64,000 nt of DNA, from the NCBI RefSeq assembly GCF_000266885.1, contig NC_018020.1, forward strand, positions 1,860,001 to 1,924,000, given 5' to 3'. Shown one piece after another: positions 50,940-59,516 of this stretch. The position numbers and the translations under genes were made by a program. The notes under the pieces were generated by a model, which had not been told where the DNA came from, searched no databases, and saw only the letters and a list, made by a program, of their open reading frames with translations. Each line of letters starts with the position of its first letter. Position 1 is the stretch's first letter. The stretch comes from Turneriella parva DSM 21527 (lineage in GTDB: Bacteria > Spirochaetota > Leptospiria > Turneriellales > Turneriellaceae).

Positions 50940-51196
50940 CAGTGGACGCCATGCTTTTCACTCAGGATTTTCGTCAGCTCTTTTTTGTAATCAATATCTT
51001 TGTTCTTGATGACGCCAGATAAAGAGCGCACCAGCGGTGAAATCTTGGGATTGGCTGACCCGTTGGATGTTGTCGAAATCTCGTTAAAATACGCTTCAAC
51101 TATTCTTGATAAGCTAGTTCTGTTGGCCTTGGCATAGGTTTTTGCTTTGCGAATTGCTGATTTTTCAAGTTTTAATGTAAGTTTTGCGGCGCTCAT
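50939..51196 (-). CDS. RHH-like antitoxin (DUF6364 type)
   Basis: 85 residues. The opening KLTLKLEKSAIRKAKTYAKANRTSLSRIVEAYF fits the DUF6364 ribbon-helix-helix-like antitoxin group (beta strand, then two helices with a TSLS turn). The C-terminal half should wrap the toxin. Likely binds the two ATACGTA-type boxes in its own promoter. First gene of a toxin-antitoxin pair with the PIN protein. Confidence 0.8.
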   Translation of the reverse strand: MSAAKLTLKLEKSAIRKAKTYAKANRTSLSRIVEAYFNEISTTSNGSANPKISPLVRSLSGVIKNKDIDYKKELTKILSEKHGVH

Positions 51197-51231
51197 ACGT
51201 ATAGATTACTAAGGGATACGTACAAAGTCAA
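51194..51231 (-). promoter_or_regulatory. Promoter and operator of the second toxin-antitoxin pair
   Basis: Minus strand: -35 TTGACT (51231-51226), 17-bp spacer, -10 TAATCT (51208-51203), then six bases to the ATG, so a leaderless transcript is predicted. Two near-palindromes, ATACGTAT (51195-51202) and ATACGTAC (51216-51223), lie 21 bp apart, about two helical turns, and cover the promoter and start: probable antitoxin sites. Confidence 0.7.
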
Positions 51232-51256
51232 TATTTTTCCATTTTGATGTTCTGCA

Positions 51257-51274
51257 AACCCAAAGTTCTGGGTT
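51257..51274 (-). terminator. Small hairpin between 2TM gene and antitoxin
   Basis: AACCCA (51257-51262) and TGGGTT (51269-51274) pair perfectly around AAGTTC. In the 247-bp gap upstream of the antitoxin and downstream of the two-TM protein gene; a weak end-of-transcript candidate. The rest of the gap shows nothing else clear. Confidence 0.35.
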
Positions 51275-51443
51275 ATAGCAGCTGACGTGGAGTTCGTCTG
51301 GTGTGTTTTGACGCTTGTGTCAATTGTTCAATCTGTAATGCCGAATCGAGTCAAATACGTGGTCGAAGCGGCTCGCGGCGACGCGCGAAAAATTTGTTGG
51401 CGACGTTCGATAACGGTAATATTTTTGCCCCTAAGTCTTTTAT

Positions 51444-52151
51444 TCAAATCACCTTCAAGATGCGCCTGCCAGAATTAACCAGCTCGTCGTAATTAAGGCA
51501 AATGGCCGCTGATAATTCGTGTATTCGCTTGACCACTGCCCAAAATTCCTTGGGATTTTCGATTTCCCACTCTTTCGGTATTGTCTGACGACCACTTTCT
51601 GTGGGAAAAGTCTTTAGCGCTATTAGATGCTCGAATTCTCTTATTAATACTTTGATAGTCTGACGGAATTCTTCCAGCTTTGGGTGCATAAATCCAAAAT
51701 TTGGATTTTGGCATTCATATTCAAAATTACCTAAATCATCGAGCCGTTCAGATTCAAAGCTAAAACCAGCGAAATTGAAATTTCGGATGAATTGTATTGT
51801 ACCGCTTGCAGGGAGAAGTTTTTCCCTGATCTGATTAAAAACGACTGTGTCCAAAGGTATAAATTCGGGAGAGTATTCGACTGTCTTTCTCGCGGACTTA
51901 GTTTTTAAGAGAAACCTGAAAAGATATCGCAATAAGACTATAGAAATCAGGCTGATCCCAATCAGCCAGATTGGTACCTGTAGATTTAACAAGGAGAGAA
52001 AAGCTGGAATTAGGCTCAGCCGCGAAAAGTAGCCGTAAGCCAAAGTCCCAACTATGGTGAGTAACCCTATTATGCCGGCAGCAACTACTTTGCTCAAAAC
52101 TGGATCATGCCAGATATTTAACAGCCGTTTTCTGATTTGTGCCTTTGACAT
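51444..52151 (-). CDS. Two-TM protein with defence-effector-like layout, unknown
   Basis: 235 residues from ATG 52151, which has GGGAGA just upstream; the longer open frame to 52325 has a low-complexity Arg-rich extension. Residues 1-20 read MSKAQIRKRLLNIWHDPVLS, followed by TM helix 1 (about 22-42) and helix 2 (about 58-78). The DPVxSKVxA signature before two helices resembles membrane modules often attached to immune effectors in bacteria (recalled, not searched). The soluble part (90-235) has NFAGFSFESER, FMHPKLEEFRQT, TFPTE and the end CLNYDELVNSGRRILKV; no enzyme motif found. Distinctly AT-rich DNA. Confidence 0.6.
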   Translation of the reverse strand: MSKAQIRKRLLNIWHDPVLSKVVAAGIIGLLTIVGTLAYGYFSRLSLIPAFLSLLNLQVPIWLIGISLISIVLLRYLFRFLLKTKSARKTVEYSPEFIPLDTVVFNQIREKLLPASGTIQFIRNFNFAGFSFESERLDDLGNFEYECQNPNFGFMHPKLEEFRQTIKVLIREFEHLIALKTFPTESGRQTIPKEWEIENPKEFWAVVKRIHELSAAICLNYDELVNSGRRILKVI

Positions 52152-52422
52152 ATTCTCCCGAATGCCGCCCAAAAACCATTCCACGACCCAAGACTCGCCC
52201 TTCAGCCTTGCCTGTCTTCCATTTCTACCTCTCACGCCCCGTCGTGAGACTTCAGTTACAGTCTCGCTCTGATCAAAAAGGTTTGGGCGAATGCGGCAAA
52301 GCCTCACCGGTCGATTTAGGGCCATTTAATCTCCTAAATCCTACAAACCACGACGCGCTGCACTACAGTCGATCAATCAAAACACTGGCGTTTCTGTCTG
52401 CCCTCTGGCGAAATGGCCTGCG
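52152..52422. other. Divergent intergenic gap
   Basis: 271 bp between the leftward two-TM gene and the rightward diguanylate cyclase. It holds a perfect CTCACG/CGTGAG hairpin around CCCCGT (52231-52248) and mixed-composition DNA; promoters for both genes must lie here, but no convincing -35/-10 pair was found. No coding signal accepted. Confidence 0.4.
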
Positions 52423-53676
52423 ATGCATCGACAAGAGAAGTTGCAGCGCCAGCACGAGCAGTTGCTGGCCCACCGCTGGATTTCGAACCCGCTCGATTGG
52501 GCGCAGATCGATCGTTTGATTCTGCTCTCGGGCATGGTGATGCTCGTACCGCTCTTTTTTGGTATCTCCATCATCTGTGGGCTTAACTGGTCGCCAGAGT
52601 GGCTGAGCGCCGGCGTCGCGAAAACACTTTTGCTGTTTCATGCAGCGTATCTTGGTGCGATGCTCGTCTTTGTTGCCGCGGCTTTTCGGCGGCGTCGGCA
52701 CCATGCGACGTGGGCCCGCTTCGAAGATTTTATTATCTATAGTTACGTGGCCGTCGTGTTCGTGCAGTCGTGGCTTTCGGGTACGCACCTCACCGGTGGT
52801 ATGCTGCTGCTGATGATCGGCGCGTACCTGACTTCGGCGCTCGCCGACATACGCAAGGTTATGCGGGCATTCGTGATCGTCGTCATCGGTTTTGTCGTGC
52901 TGGGTATTATTGAAAGCAGCGGGCATTTTCGTTATGCGCCTGTCTTTGCCCGGCCACCCTATAATGCCGACGGCTCGCCGGTTTCGGGTTGGTTTGCAAT
53001 TCAGATGATGCAGATTGCGGCGTTGCTGATGATTACCTACGTCGGCATGATCGCCACGAAGCGCTGGGTTGAGCGCGAGAATCTGTTTCGCGAGATGTCG
53101 ACGATCGACGGGCTCACGCGGCTCACCAACCGGCGGTCGTTTATCGAGCGCAGCGAGAGTGAGTTTGAGCGCGCGCGCCGCGCATCGCTCAAGGGCATTT
53201 CATGCATCATGATCGACATCGATCACTTCAAGCGCATCAATGACACGCTCGGCCACCCGGCGGGTGACGCTGTGCTGGTGCAGACTGCCGGGCTCTTGCT
53301 CGACAGCGCGCGGCCTTACGACGAGGTGGGGCGCTATGGCGGCGAAGAGTTTGCCGTGCTGTTGCCCGAGACGACGCTCGAGGTGGCGACGCTCGTCGCC
53401 GAAAGATTGAGGCAGAAGATTGCAGAGCACGAAATCGTCGTCGGCCGCAAACGGGTGCGCGTCACGGCGAGTTTTGGCGTGGCTTGTTTTCCCGGCGAAG
53501 GCATTGAGACGATCAACGACTTGCTAAAAGCCGCAGACAAGGCGCTCTACGAGGCCAAATTTGGCGGGCGCAACCGTGTCGTGGCGAGCATCGAAAAAAC
53601 GAAAGGTCGCAGGGCTGCCGGTCGTGGCAATGCGACGGGTGCGAAACGAAAGGCGAAACCGGTCAGGCGCAAATAA
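52423..53676 (+). CDS. Membrane diguanylate cyclase (GGDEF)
   Basis: 417 residues. Six predicted TM helices (about 31-53, 68-89, 102-118, 124-142, 148-166, 190-212), then a GGDEF domain (about 225-385) that makes c-di-GMP. Active-site motif is GGEEF (306-310) with Asp/Asn residues in MIDIDHFKRINDTLGH. The product-inhibition I-site RPYD (297-300) is five residues ahead of GGEEF, so feedback inhibition is expected. A basic Lys/Arg/Gly-rich tail follows. The sensed signal is unknown. Confidence 0.93.
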   Translation: MHRQEKLQRQHEQLLAHRWISNPLDWAQIDRLILLSGMVMLVPLFFGISIICGLNWSPEWLSAGVAKTLLLFHAAYLGAMLVFVAAAFRRRRHHATWARFEDFIIYSYVAVVFVQSWLSGTHLTGGMLLLMIGAYLTSALADIRKVMRAFVIVVIGFVVLGIIESSGHFRYAPVFARPPYNADGSPVSGWFAIQMMQIAALLMITYVGMIATKRWVERENLFREMSTIDGLTRLTNRRSFIERSESEFERARRASLKGISCIMIDIDHFKRINDTLGHPAGDAVLVQTAGLLLDSARPYDEVGRYGGEEFAVLLPETTLEVATLVAERLRQKIAEHEIVVGRKRVRVTASFGVACFPGEGIETINDLLKAADKALYEAKFGGRNRVVASIEKTKGRRAAGRGNATGAKRKAKPVRRK

Positions 53677-53679
53677 TTT

Positions 53680-53754
53680 CTGACGCCAACCTTAAAATGG
53701 CGGATTGATTTGCGTGACGCGGTGTCGCCGCATATGGCGTCAGCTGTGTAGCTG
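53680..53754. promoter_or_regulatory. Inverted repeats upstream of the exporter operon
   Basis: CTGACGCCA (53680-53688) and TGGCGTCAG (53735-53743) are perfect 9-bp arms; a GCGG/CCGC stem lies between, and a second hairpin, CAGCT/AGCTG around GTGT (53741-53754), overlaps the right arm so the two would be mutually exclusive. It ends just before the ATG at 53759. Could be a terminator for the cyclase, or a switch before the exporter. Confidence 0.5.
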
Positions 53755-53758
53755 ACTC

Positions 53759-54508
53759 ATGGCCCGCCTTGCCCAACTCAAAAAAACGCCCCGCGCAGCC
53801 GCAAAGGCTGAAATCTTCAGCGTGCAGGGCATCTCAAAGGTTTATGATATGGGTGAGGTTAAAGTGCCTGCGCTCGAATCTGTCGACCTAAATCTTTACG
53901 CGGGTGAATTTGTGGTTCTGCTCGGGGCCTCGGGCTCGGGTAAATCAACGCTGCTGAATATTCTGGGTGGGCTCGACACGCCGACGTCGGGCCGCGTGCT
54001 CTTCAGAGACAAAGACATTTCGCAAATGAGCGAAGATGAGCTGACAGAGTTTCGCCGCCACCATATCGGCTTTGTCTTTCAGTTCTATAATCTGATACCA
54101 AGCCTTACCGCTGAAGAGAACATCGCGCTCGTGACCGACATCGTGAGCGACCCCATGCCGCCCGCAGAAGCGATGCGCCTGGTGAATCTCGCCGACAGAT
54201 TGGGGCATTTTCCCGCGCAGCTGTCTGGGGGCGAGCAGCAGCGCGTCGCGATTGCGCGTGCGATCGCGAAAAAACCCGACGTGCTGCTCTGCGACGAACC
54301 GACAGGTGCGCTCGATTTCAAAACCGGGCGCGTGGTGCTCGAGGCCATTGACACGGTAAACGAATCCCTCGGCACTACAACTGTCATCATCACGCACAAC
54401 GCGGCGATTGCCGACATGGCCGACCGGGTTATTGAACTGCGCGACGGCCGGCTTGTCTCTGACCGGCGCAATAAACGCCGCAAAAAGGTCGCAGAGCTCA
54501 GCTGGTGA
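53759..54508 (+). CDS. ABC transporter ATPase, LolD/MacB type
   Basis: 249 residues. Walker [10 protein letters not shown] (about 61-69), Q-loop [14 protein letters not shown] signature [14 protein letters not shown] and Walker [14 protein letters not shown]; the LTAEENI and TVVIITHN features mark the LolD/MacB/FtsE branch. It energises the following FtsX-type permease, overlapping it by 4 bp (GTGA). A 20-residue basic extension precedes the domain. Confidence 0.95.
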   Translation: MARLAQLKKTPRAAAKAEIFSVQGISKVYDMGEVKVPALESVDLNLYAGEFVVLLGASGSGKSTLLNILGGLDTPTSGRVLFRDKDISQMSEDELTEFRRHHIGFVFQFYNLIPSLTAEENIALVTDIVSDPMPPAEAMRLVNLADRLGHFPAQLSGGEQQRVAIARAIAKKPDVLLCDEPTGALDFKTGRVVLEAIDTVNESLGTTTVIITHNAAIADMADRVIELRDGRLVSDRRNKRRKKVAELSW

Positions 54509-56844
54509 AAACCCTCAACCGCAAGGTCGTGCGCGAGATATCTGGCATGAAAAGCCAGACGATCACAATTGCGATCGTGGTTGCCGCCGGCATCGCGATG
54601 TTCGTCGGCTCGAAATCGGCTTACGATTCGATGTCGCGTGCGCGCGACCATTTTTACGGCACGACGGGTTTTGCCGAAGGTTTTGTTTCACTCAAAAAAG
54701 CGCCCGCGGGCACCGTACGCCGAATCGCGACGGTCAGCGGTGTGGCGCATGTCGAGTCGCGCATCGTGCAAGAGGCGGCTCTCGATTTTCAGGGTGAGAA
54801 ACTGCCCTCGGCTGGCCGGTTTATTTCTCTGCCCGAGAAGCTCAGCCGTCTGGCGGTCAGAAGCGGCAAGCTGCCCGCTGCGATGAACGAGGTGATGCTG
54901 AGCGAGTCTTTCGCGCTCGCCAATAAACTCGTTCCCGGTAGTCGTGTCGTCGCCGTGCTGAACGGCCGCCGTCAGGTGTTGCGCGTTTCGGGTACGGCGC
55001 TTTCGCCAGAGTTCGTCTATATTTTCAGGCCCGGCAGCTTTATGCCCGACGACAAACACTACGGCATCTTGTACGTGACGCGCGAAGCAATGGAGAGCCA
55101 CTTTGATTTTGGCGGCGCGTTCAACGATCTCGCATTAACGTTTGCGCCCGGTGCGAACGTGCGCCACACGCTCAAGTCGATTGATACCGTGCTTGAACCT
55201 TACGGTGGTCTCGGCGCATACGATCGCAACAGACTGCCGTCATATGCATTCTTGCGCGACGAATTCAAGCAGCTACGCACGAACGCTTTCTTTTTGCCGT
55301 TGGTGTTTCTCGGTGTCGCTGCCTTCTTGCTGCACATTGTCGCGACCCGCCTCATTGCGCGGCAGCGCGAGCAAATCGCATCGCTGATGGCGCTCGGTTA
55401 CGCGAACCGCACGATTGCCGGTCATTATCTGAAACTCATGCTGATTATCAGCGGCGGCGGTGCACTCATCGGTGTCGGTGCCGGCTGGTGGCTCGGCAAA
55501 TCGATGACAGCGCTCTATGGGGATTTCTACCGTTTTCCCGATTTGAGGCATGTATTCCATTTTTCCGTGGCGTTCTGGGGCCTCTTCATCGGCGCCAGCG
55601 CAGGCGCTGTCGGTACATGGTTCTCGGTGAAGCGCGTCATGAAAATGCAGCCAGCGCAGGCGATGCGCCCGCCATTGCCTGAAAGATTTGCCGAGTCGTT
55701 CTTCGAGCGCTGGTTTAAGAAAATACCCGCAATCACCAAGATGTTTCTGCGCAATCTGCTGCGCCGCCCGCTCAGAACGGTGTTCACGATTCTGGGGCTT
55801 TCAACGGCGGTGATGATCATGGTGCTCGGGCTCTTCATGACCGACGTCATGGATTCAATGCTCGGCACGCAGTTTGAGCTCTTGAACCGCGAAAGCATGA
55901 CGGTTTCTTTTCTGCGCCCGGTTTCGGCTTCGGCGCTCGACGAACTCATGCGCAGACCGGGTGTTCAACTTGCCGAGGGGTACCGCACGGTGCCCGTGCG
56001 CCTTCGATCGGGACAGTTTACCAAAGAGCTTGCGATAACCGGTCTGCCGGCAAATTCAGCGCTCAGGCGGGTTGCCGACGAGAACAGCAGGGTAGTCGAG
56101 CTGCCAACCTCAGGGGTGCTGCTCAATGCCAATATAGCGAAGAGAATGGGACTCAGGCGCGGCGACAGCATTGACCTTGAACTCTTAGAAGGCAACCGGC
56201 GCAAAATTCGTGTGACGATCGCGAGCCTCGTCGAAGAGATTCTGGGGCAGGGGTGCTATATGCAGATCGATGCGCTCAGCCATTTGCTCAGCGAAGAGCG
56301 CAGCATCAACGTCGCCGCGCTCAAGATCGATGTGCTAAAGCAAGACGAAATTATTGCGCACCTCAAAACTTCGTCTCGCGTCGCTTCGATCAGTACGCGT
56401 GAAGGCACGCTGCGCATCTTCTACGATATGATGTCGCGCAGCATGCTGGCGATGATCACGATTATTCTCATCTTTGCCTCGGCTATTTCTGTAGGCGTCG
56501 TCTACAATACCGCGATGATTCTGCTGTCAGAACGCACATTTGAGCTCAGTTCGCTGCGCATTCTGGGCTTTACCAAAGCCGAAGTCTTTGAAATGATCGC
56601 CTCTGAACTCGGCACTACGGTGCTTGCTTCGCTTCTACCCGGCTGCGCACTCGGCTATGCTTTTGCCTGGCTGATGATGAACACCGTCGACACAGAAGAG
56701 TTTACGATTAAGCTCATTATCAGCAGCCGCACCTATGTGACCGCAATGCTGGTGTCGCTCGCGACAGCGGCGGCGAGTTTCGTTATACTCTATTTTCGCA
56801 TCAGAAAAATGGATCTGGTATCAGTTCTCAAAGTGAGGGAATAA
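54505..56844 (+). CDS. ABC permease with two FtsX domains
   Basis: 779 residues from GTG. N-terminal TM (about 17-38), a periplasmic MacB-like region, then one FtsX unit with helices around 265-380, a second periplasmic region (about 470-640) and a second FtsX unit (about 645-770). Eight or so TM helices in all. This double-FtsX layout belongs to the larger MacB-like or lipoprotein/toxin exporters rather than to classic LolC/E. It sits between its ATPase and the adaptor protein, all rightward and overlapping or nearly so; the substrate is unknown. Confidence 0.92.
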   Translation: MKTLNRKVVREISGMKSQTITIAIVVAAGIAMFVGSKSAYDSMSRARDHFYGTTGFAEGFVSLKKAPAGTVRRIATVSGVAHVESRIVQEAALDFQGEKLPSAGRFISLPEKLSRLAVRSGKLPAAMNEVMLSESFALANKLVPGSRVVAVLNGRRQVLRVSGTALSPEFVYIFRPGSFMPDDKHYGILYVTREAMESHFDFGGAFNDLALTFAPGANVRHTLKSIDTVLEPYGGLGAYDRNRLPSYAFLRDEFKQLRTNAFFLPLVFLGVAAFLLHIVATRLIARQREQIASLMALGYANRTIAGHYLKLMLIISGGGALIGVGAGWWLGKSMTALYGDFYRFPDLRHVFHFSVAFWGLFIGASAGAVGTWFSVKRVMKMQPAQAMRPPLPERFAESFFERWFKKIPAITKMFLRNLLRRPLRTVFTILGLSTAVMIMVLGLFMTDVMDSMLGTQFELLNRESMTVSFLRPVSASALDELMRRPGVQLAEGYRTVPVRLRSGQFTKELAITGLPANSALRRVADENSRVVELPTSGVLLNANIAKRMGLRRGDSIDLELLEGNRRKIRVTIASLVEEILGQGCYMQIDALSHLLSEERSINVAALKIDVLKQDEIIAHLKTSSRVASISTREGTLRIFYDMMSRSMLAMITIILIFASAISVGVVYNTAMILLSERTFELSSLRILGFTKAEVFEMIASELGTTVLASLLPGCALGYAFAWLMMNTVDTEEFTIKLIISSRTYVTAMLVSLATAAASFVILYFRIRKMDLVSVLKVRE

Positions 56845-56845
56845 A

Positions 56846-57718
56846 ATGGCAATCGCAGAAAAATTCAAAGCGTTATGGTCGAACCGTTATATGCGCTATG
56901 GGGGCATTGGCATTCTGCTGCTCGTATTCTTGATCATCTTCTACCGAAAACCGCCCGTGCCGACAGAAATTCACCGCGTGACAAAAGGCATCTATGAGGC
57001 GTCATTCGAAGAAGACGGCGTCACGCGTGTTAAAGAAAAGTTCTCAGTCTTTGCCCCGGCATCGGGTGTGCTGATGCGTGTCGAAAAACACGCTGGCGAC
57101 CTTGTGAAAAAAGGCGAAGTTATCACCCATGTGATGCTCGATTATATGCGCCCGGTGAAATCGCCGATTAACGGCACGATACTCAAGGTGCATCGTGAGA
57201 GCGAAGGTCCGGTTGAGATGGGCACGCCACTTCTCGACATCGGCGACACAGCAAAACTTGAAATTGTCTCAGAGATTCTGACGCGCGATGTCGTTGCGCT
57301 AAAGCCGGGTAACGAGGTCGTGATAACCGGTTGGGGCGGTGGCGCGTTAACGGGAAAAATCCGCACGATTGAGCCGGCCGCTTTTACGAAAGTGTCGACG
57401 CTCGGCGTCGAAGAGCAGCGTGTTCGCGTGCTCATCGATTTTCAGCGCCCGCAAGAAATGGGTGAGGGGTTTCAGGTGCGCTGCAGGCTCATTGCGAAGC
57501 GTGTTGAGAATAGTCTTACTCTGCCGGTTGGTGCGCTGTTTCGTGACGGCGAAGCGTGGGCGCTTTATCGTGTGATCAAACAGCGTGCGGTCAAAACGCT
57601 GGTCAAAATCGCTGAAACGAGTGGCAACGTGGCGCTCGTCGAATCGGGGGTCGCTCAAGGCGACGAGGTGGTGCTTTTTCCTGGCGAGAAGATTCGTGAG
57701 GGCGTGAAGGTAAAGTGA
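56846..57718 (+). CDS. Periplasmic adaptor (membrane fusion protein)
   Basis: 290 residues; TM anchor (about 14-31), then HlyD/MacA-like parts: a lipoyl half-motif pair (APASGVLMRVEKHAGDLVKKGEVI; SPINGTILKVHRESEGPVEMGTPLLDI) without a long hairpin between, a beta-barrel domain and a C-terminal end. The short hairpin suggests it docks on the permease rather than reaching far to a TolC. Starts one base after the permease stop. Forms with its neighbours an ATPase-permease-adaptor exporter. Confidence 0.9.
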   Translation: MAIAEKFKALWSNRYMRYGGIGILLLVFLIIFYRKPPVPTEIHRVTKGIYEASFEEDGVTRVKEKFSVFAPASGVLMRVEKHAGDLVKKGEVITHVMLDYMRPVKSPINGTILKVHRESEGPVEMGTPLLDIGDTAKLEIVSEILTRDVVALKPGNEVVITGWGGGALTGKIRTIEPAAFTKVSTLGVEEQRVRVLIDFQRPQEMGEGFQVRCRLIAKRVENSLTLPVGALFRDGEAWALYRVIKQRAVKTLVKIAETSGNVALVESGVAQGDEVVLFPGEKIREGVKVK

Positions 57719-58260
57719 AGACGACCAGCTACGTCATTGTTCCCGGGCTCGGCAATTCTGGGCCTGCCCACTGGCAGAGTCGGTGGCAGCAGTCGCTGCC
57801 GAATGCCGTACGCGTCGAGCAGCGTGACTGGGAAAATCCCCAGCTGGCTGAATGGCTGGCGGCGCTCGACGAGGTTCTGAAAAAGATGAGTGGCGATGCT
57901 GTTTTGATCGCGCATAGTCTCGGCGTCGCATTGGTGGCGCATTGGGCTCAGAAATTCGATAGCAGCAAGGTGCGTGCCGCGCTGCTGGTTTCGCCGAGCG
58001 ATGTCGATTCACCCGAGCGCACCCCCGACAGCGTGCGCGGCTTTGCGCCGATGCCGCTCGCGCGCCTGCCGTTCAAGAGCCTGGTCGTCGCGAGCACGAA
58101 CGACAATTTTGTCACGTTTGAACGCGCGCATTTTTTTGCCGATGCCTGGGGTGCGGATTTAGAAAATATCGGCCCCTGCGGACACATCAACGCCGATTCA
58201 AATCTCGGCGATTGGCCGCAGGGGTTGGCGCTGTTGACGAGACTTTCACTAAAAATCTGA
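57715..58260 (+). CDS. RBBP9/YdeN-family alpha/beta hydrolase
   Basis: 181 residues from GTG; 4-bp overlap (GTGA) with the adaptor. Serine hydrolase of the RBBP9/YdeN type: the oxyanion segment VPGLGNSGPAHWQ (about 9-21), nucleophile Ser in IAHSLG, Asp in ASTNDNF and His in CGHINADSNLG. Family members are small serine hydrolases of unclear substrate; being fused by translation to an exporter, it may process the exported compound or clear its intermediates. Cytoplasmic, no signal peptide. Confidence 0.9.
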   Translation: MKTTSYVIVPGLGNSGPAHWQSRWQQSLPNAVRVEQRDWENPQLAEWLAALDEVLKKMSGDAVLIAHSLGVALVAHWAQKFDSSKVRAALLVSPSDVDSPERTPDSVRGFAPMPLARLPFKSLVVASTNDNFVTFERAHFFADAWGADLENIGPCGHINADSNLGDWPQGLALLTRLSLKI

Positions 58261-58307
58261 ATTCTGCTGTATTCTACACCTAAAATTCTGACGCTGCCAG
58301 CGGTAGA

Positions 58308-59516
58308 ATGCGCGCCCAAAGGCTCATATCCATTTTACTTTTCAGCAGTGTATCTCTATCACCCTTATTGGCGGCGAAGCGCAAGTTGCTGATTCTGCCT
58401 TTTCAGAACCGCGAGAAGAATGCGCTCTATGATTACCTTGAGGGCAGCATCACAGACGCCGTCACAAGAAAGCTGCAAGAAAACTTCATTTTTGAGTCGC
58501 CAGCCGAAGAAAAATGGAAAGGTACCGCGTCGCAAAATCTCGTGCACCAGCATGAGTTCTACACACATACCGCGGGCATGCAGCTGGGCGCATGGCTCAA
58601 GCAAGATGTCGTCATCTCGGGTAGCTACATCGTGGTGCAGAAGCCGATAACCAGGGCGCGGCAGAATTACAGCGACGAAAAGCCCGCCGACAGACCGATC
58701 GACAAACTCGTCAATACGCCACAAACTTCAGCGCCTGTGATTGTGACCACGGTGCGCGTATTCGATATCTCAAAAAAGAAGCTCGTGACTGAATTCGACG
58801 TCGAAAGTTTCGCCGACGCTTCGCTTTTCGAGTCGATTGACGCCCTGGCTGTGCGCGTTGCCAAAGAGGCTGCGGTCGTTTTACCCAATGAAACCGAATG
58901 GCGCGAAACCCGGGCCAGCGAATTTGCCGATTACCAGCACCACGTGGGCCTCAGCGTGAGCGTCGGCGCAATCTCGACCCCGGCTGCGCTTGATACCGCG
59001 ATTGGTTCGGGTAGCCAGCTTTTACCTAAAGATTTTCATCCGCTGAAGTTTTCTATTGGGTATACGCGCCGCCAGACATTTTACCGCGATATTTTTGTTA
59101 CCGGGCAACTCACCTATGGTGCTGCGAGCAGCAGTTTCGCCGTTGAAAGGTCGACGAGTGATATCAGCGCTTCGAGCCGCTTACTCAGCGTCTCAGCCGG
59201 TGCCGGTTATCACTGGGCTTTCTGGTCGCGATACTATGCCGCCCCGGTTCTGCGCGTCGGATACCAGTCAGGCAACATTACGCTGAGCTATGAGAATTTA
59301 TTGACAAAGCCGGTCGACCTTGACGGTCAAGAGGTGACGAAACGCACCTTCACTGCCAATGCACCGTTAATTGGCTTTGGCGCGTTCGGGGGCTACCGTA
59401 TGAATGAGACGCTTGCCGCTGAATTTCACACCGAATATGAGTTGCTTTTTTTCTCGAACCGTGTTTCAGCACAGGTGTTTTTTGGTCTGGCCATGACGAT
59501 GGGGTTAGAACTATGA
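58308..59516 (+). CDS. Exported protein with outer-membrane barrel-like end
   Basis: 402 residues; signal peptide (LISILLFSSVSLSPLLAA) then an alpha/beta domain (about 25-190) opening KRKLLILPFQNREKNALYDYLEGSI, reminiscent of CsgG/FlgO-type N-terminal domains that bind or sense, and a C-terminal region (about 210-402) of alternating hydrophobic strands ending in SAQVFFGLAMTMGLEL, typical of an outer-membrane barrel. 4-bp overlap (ATGA) with the lipoprotein gene, so probably a pair in the outer membrane. No named family. Confidence 0.75.
   Translation: MRAQRLISILLFSSVSLSPLLAAKRKLLILPFQNREKNALYDYLEGSITDAVTRKLQENFIFESPAEEKWKGTASQNLVHQHEFYTHTAGMQLGAWLKQDVVISGSYIVVQKPITRARQNYSDEKPADRPIDKLVNTPQTSAPVIVTTVRVFDISKKKLVTEFDVESFADASLFESIDALAVRVAKEAAVVLPNETEWRETRASEFADYQHHVGLSVSVGAISTPAALDTAIGSGSQLLPKDFHPLKFSIGYTRRQTFYRDIFVTGQLTYGAASSSFAVERSTSDISASSRLLSVSAGAGYHWAFWSRYYAAPVLRVGYQSGNITLSYENLLTKPVDLDGQEVTKRTFTANAPLIGFGAFGGYRMNETLAAEFHTEYELLFFSNRVSAQVFFGLAMTMGLEL

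Noticed and set aside
51287-51478. Small rightward frames in the gap before the two-TM gene
   Set aside because: Cys- and Arg-rich with no signal, RBS or family, overlapping the end of a better-supported gene.
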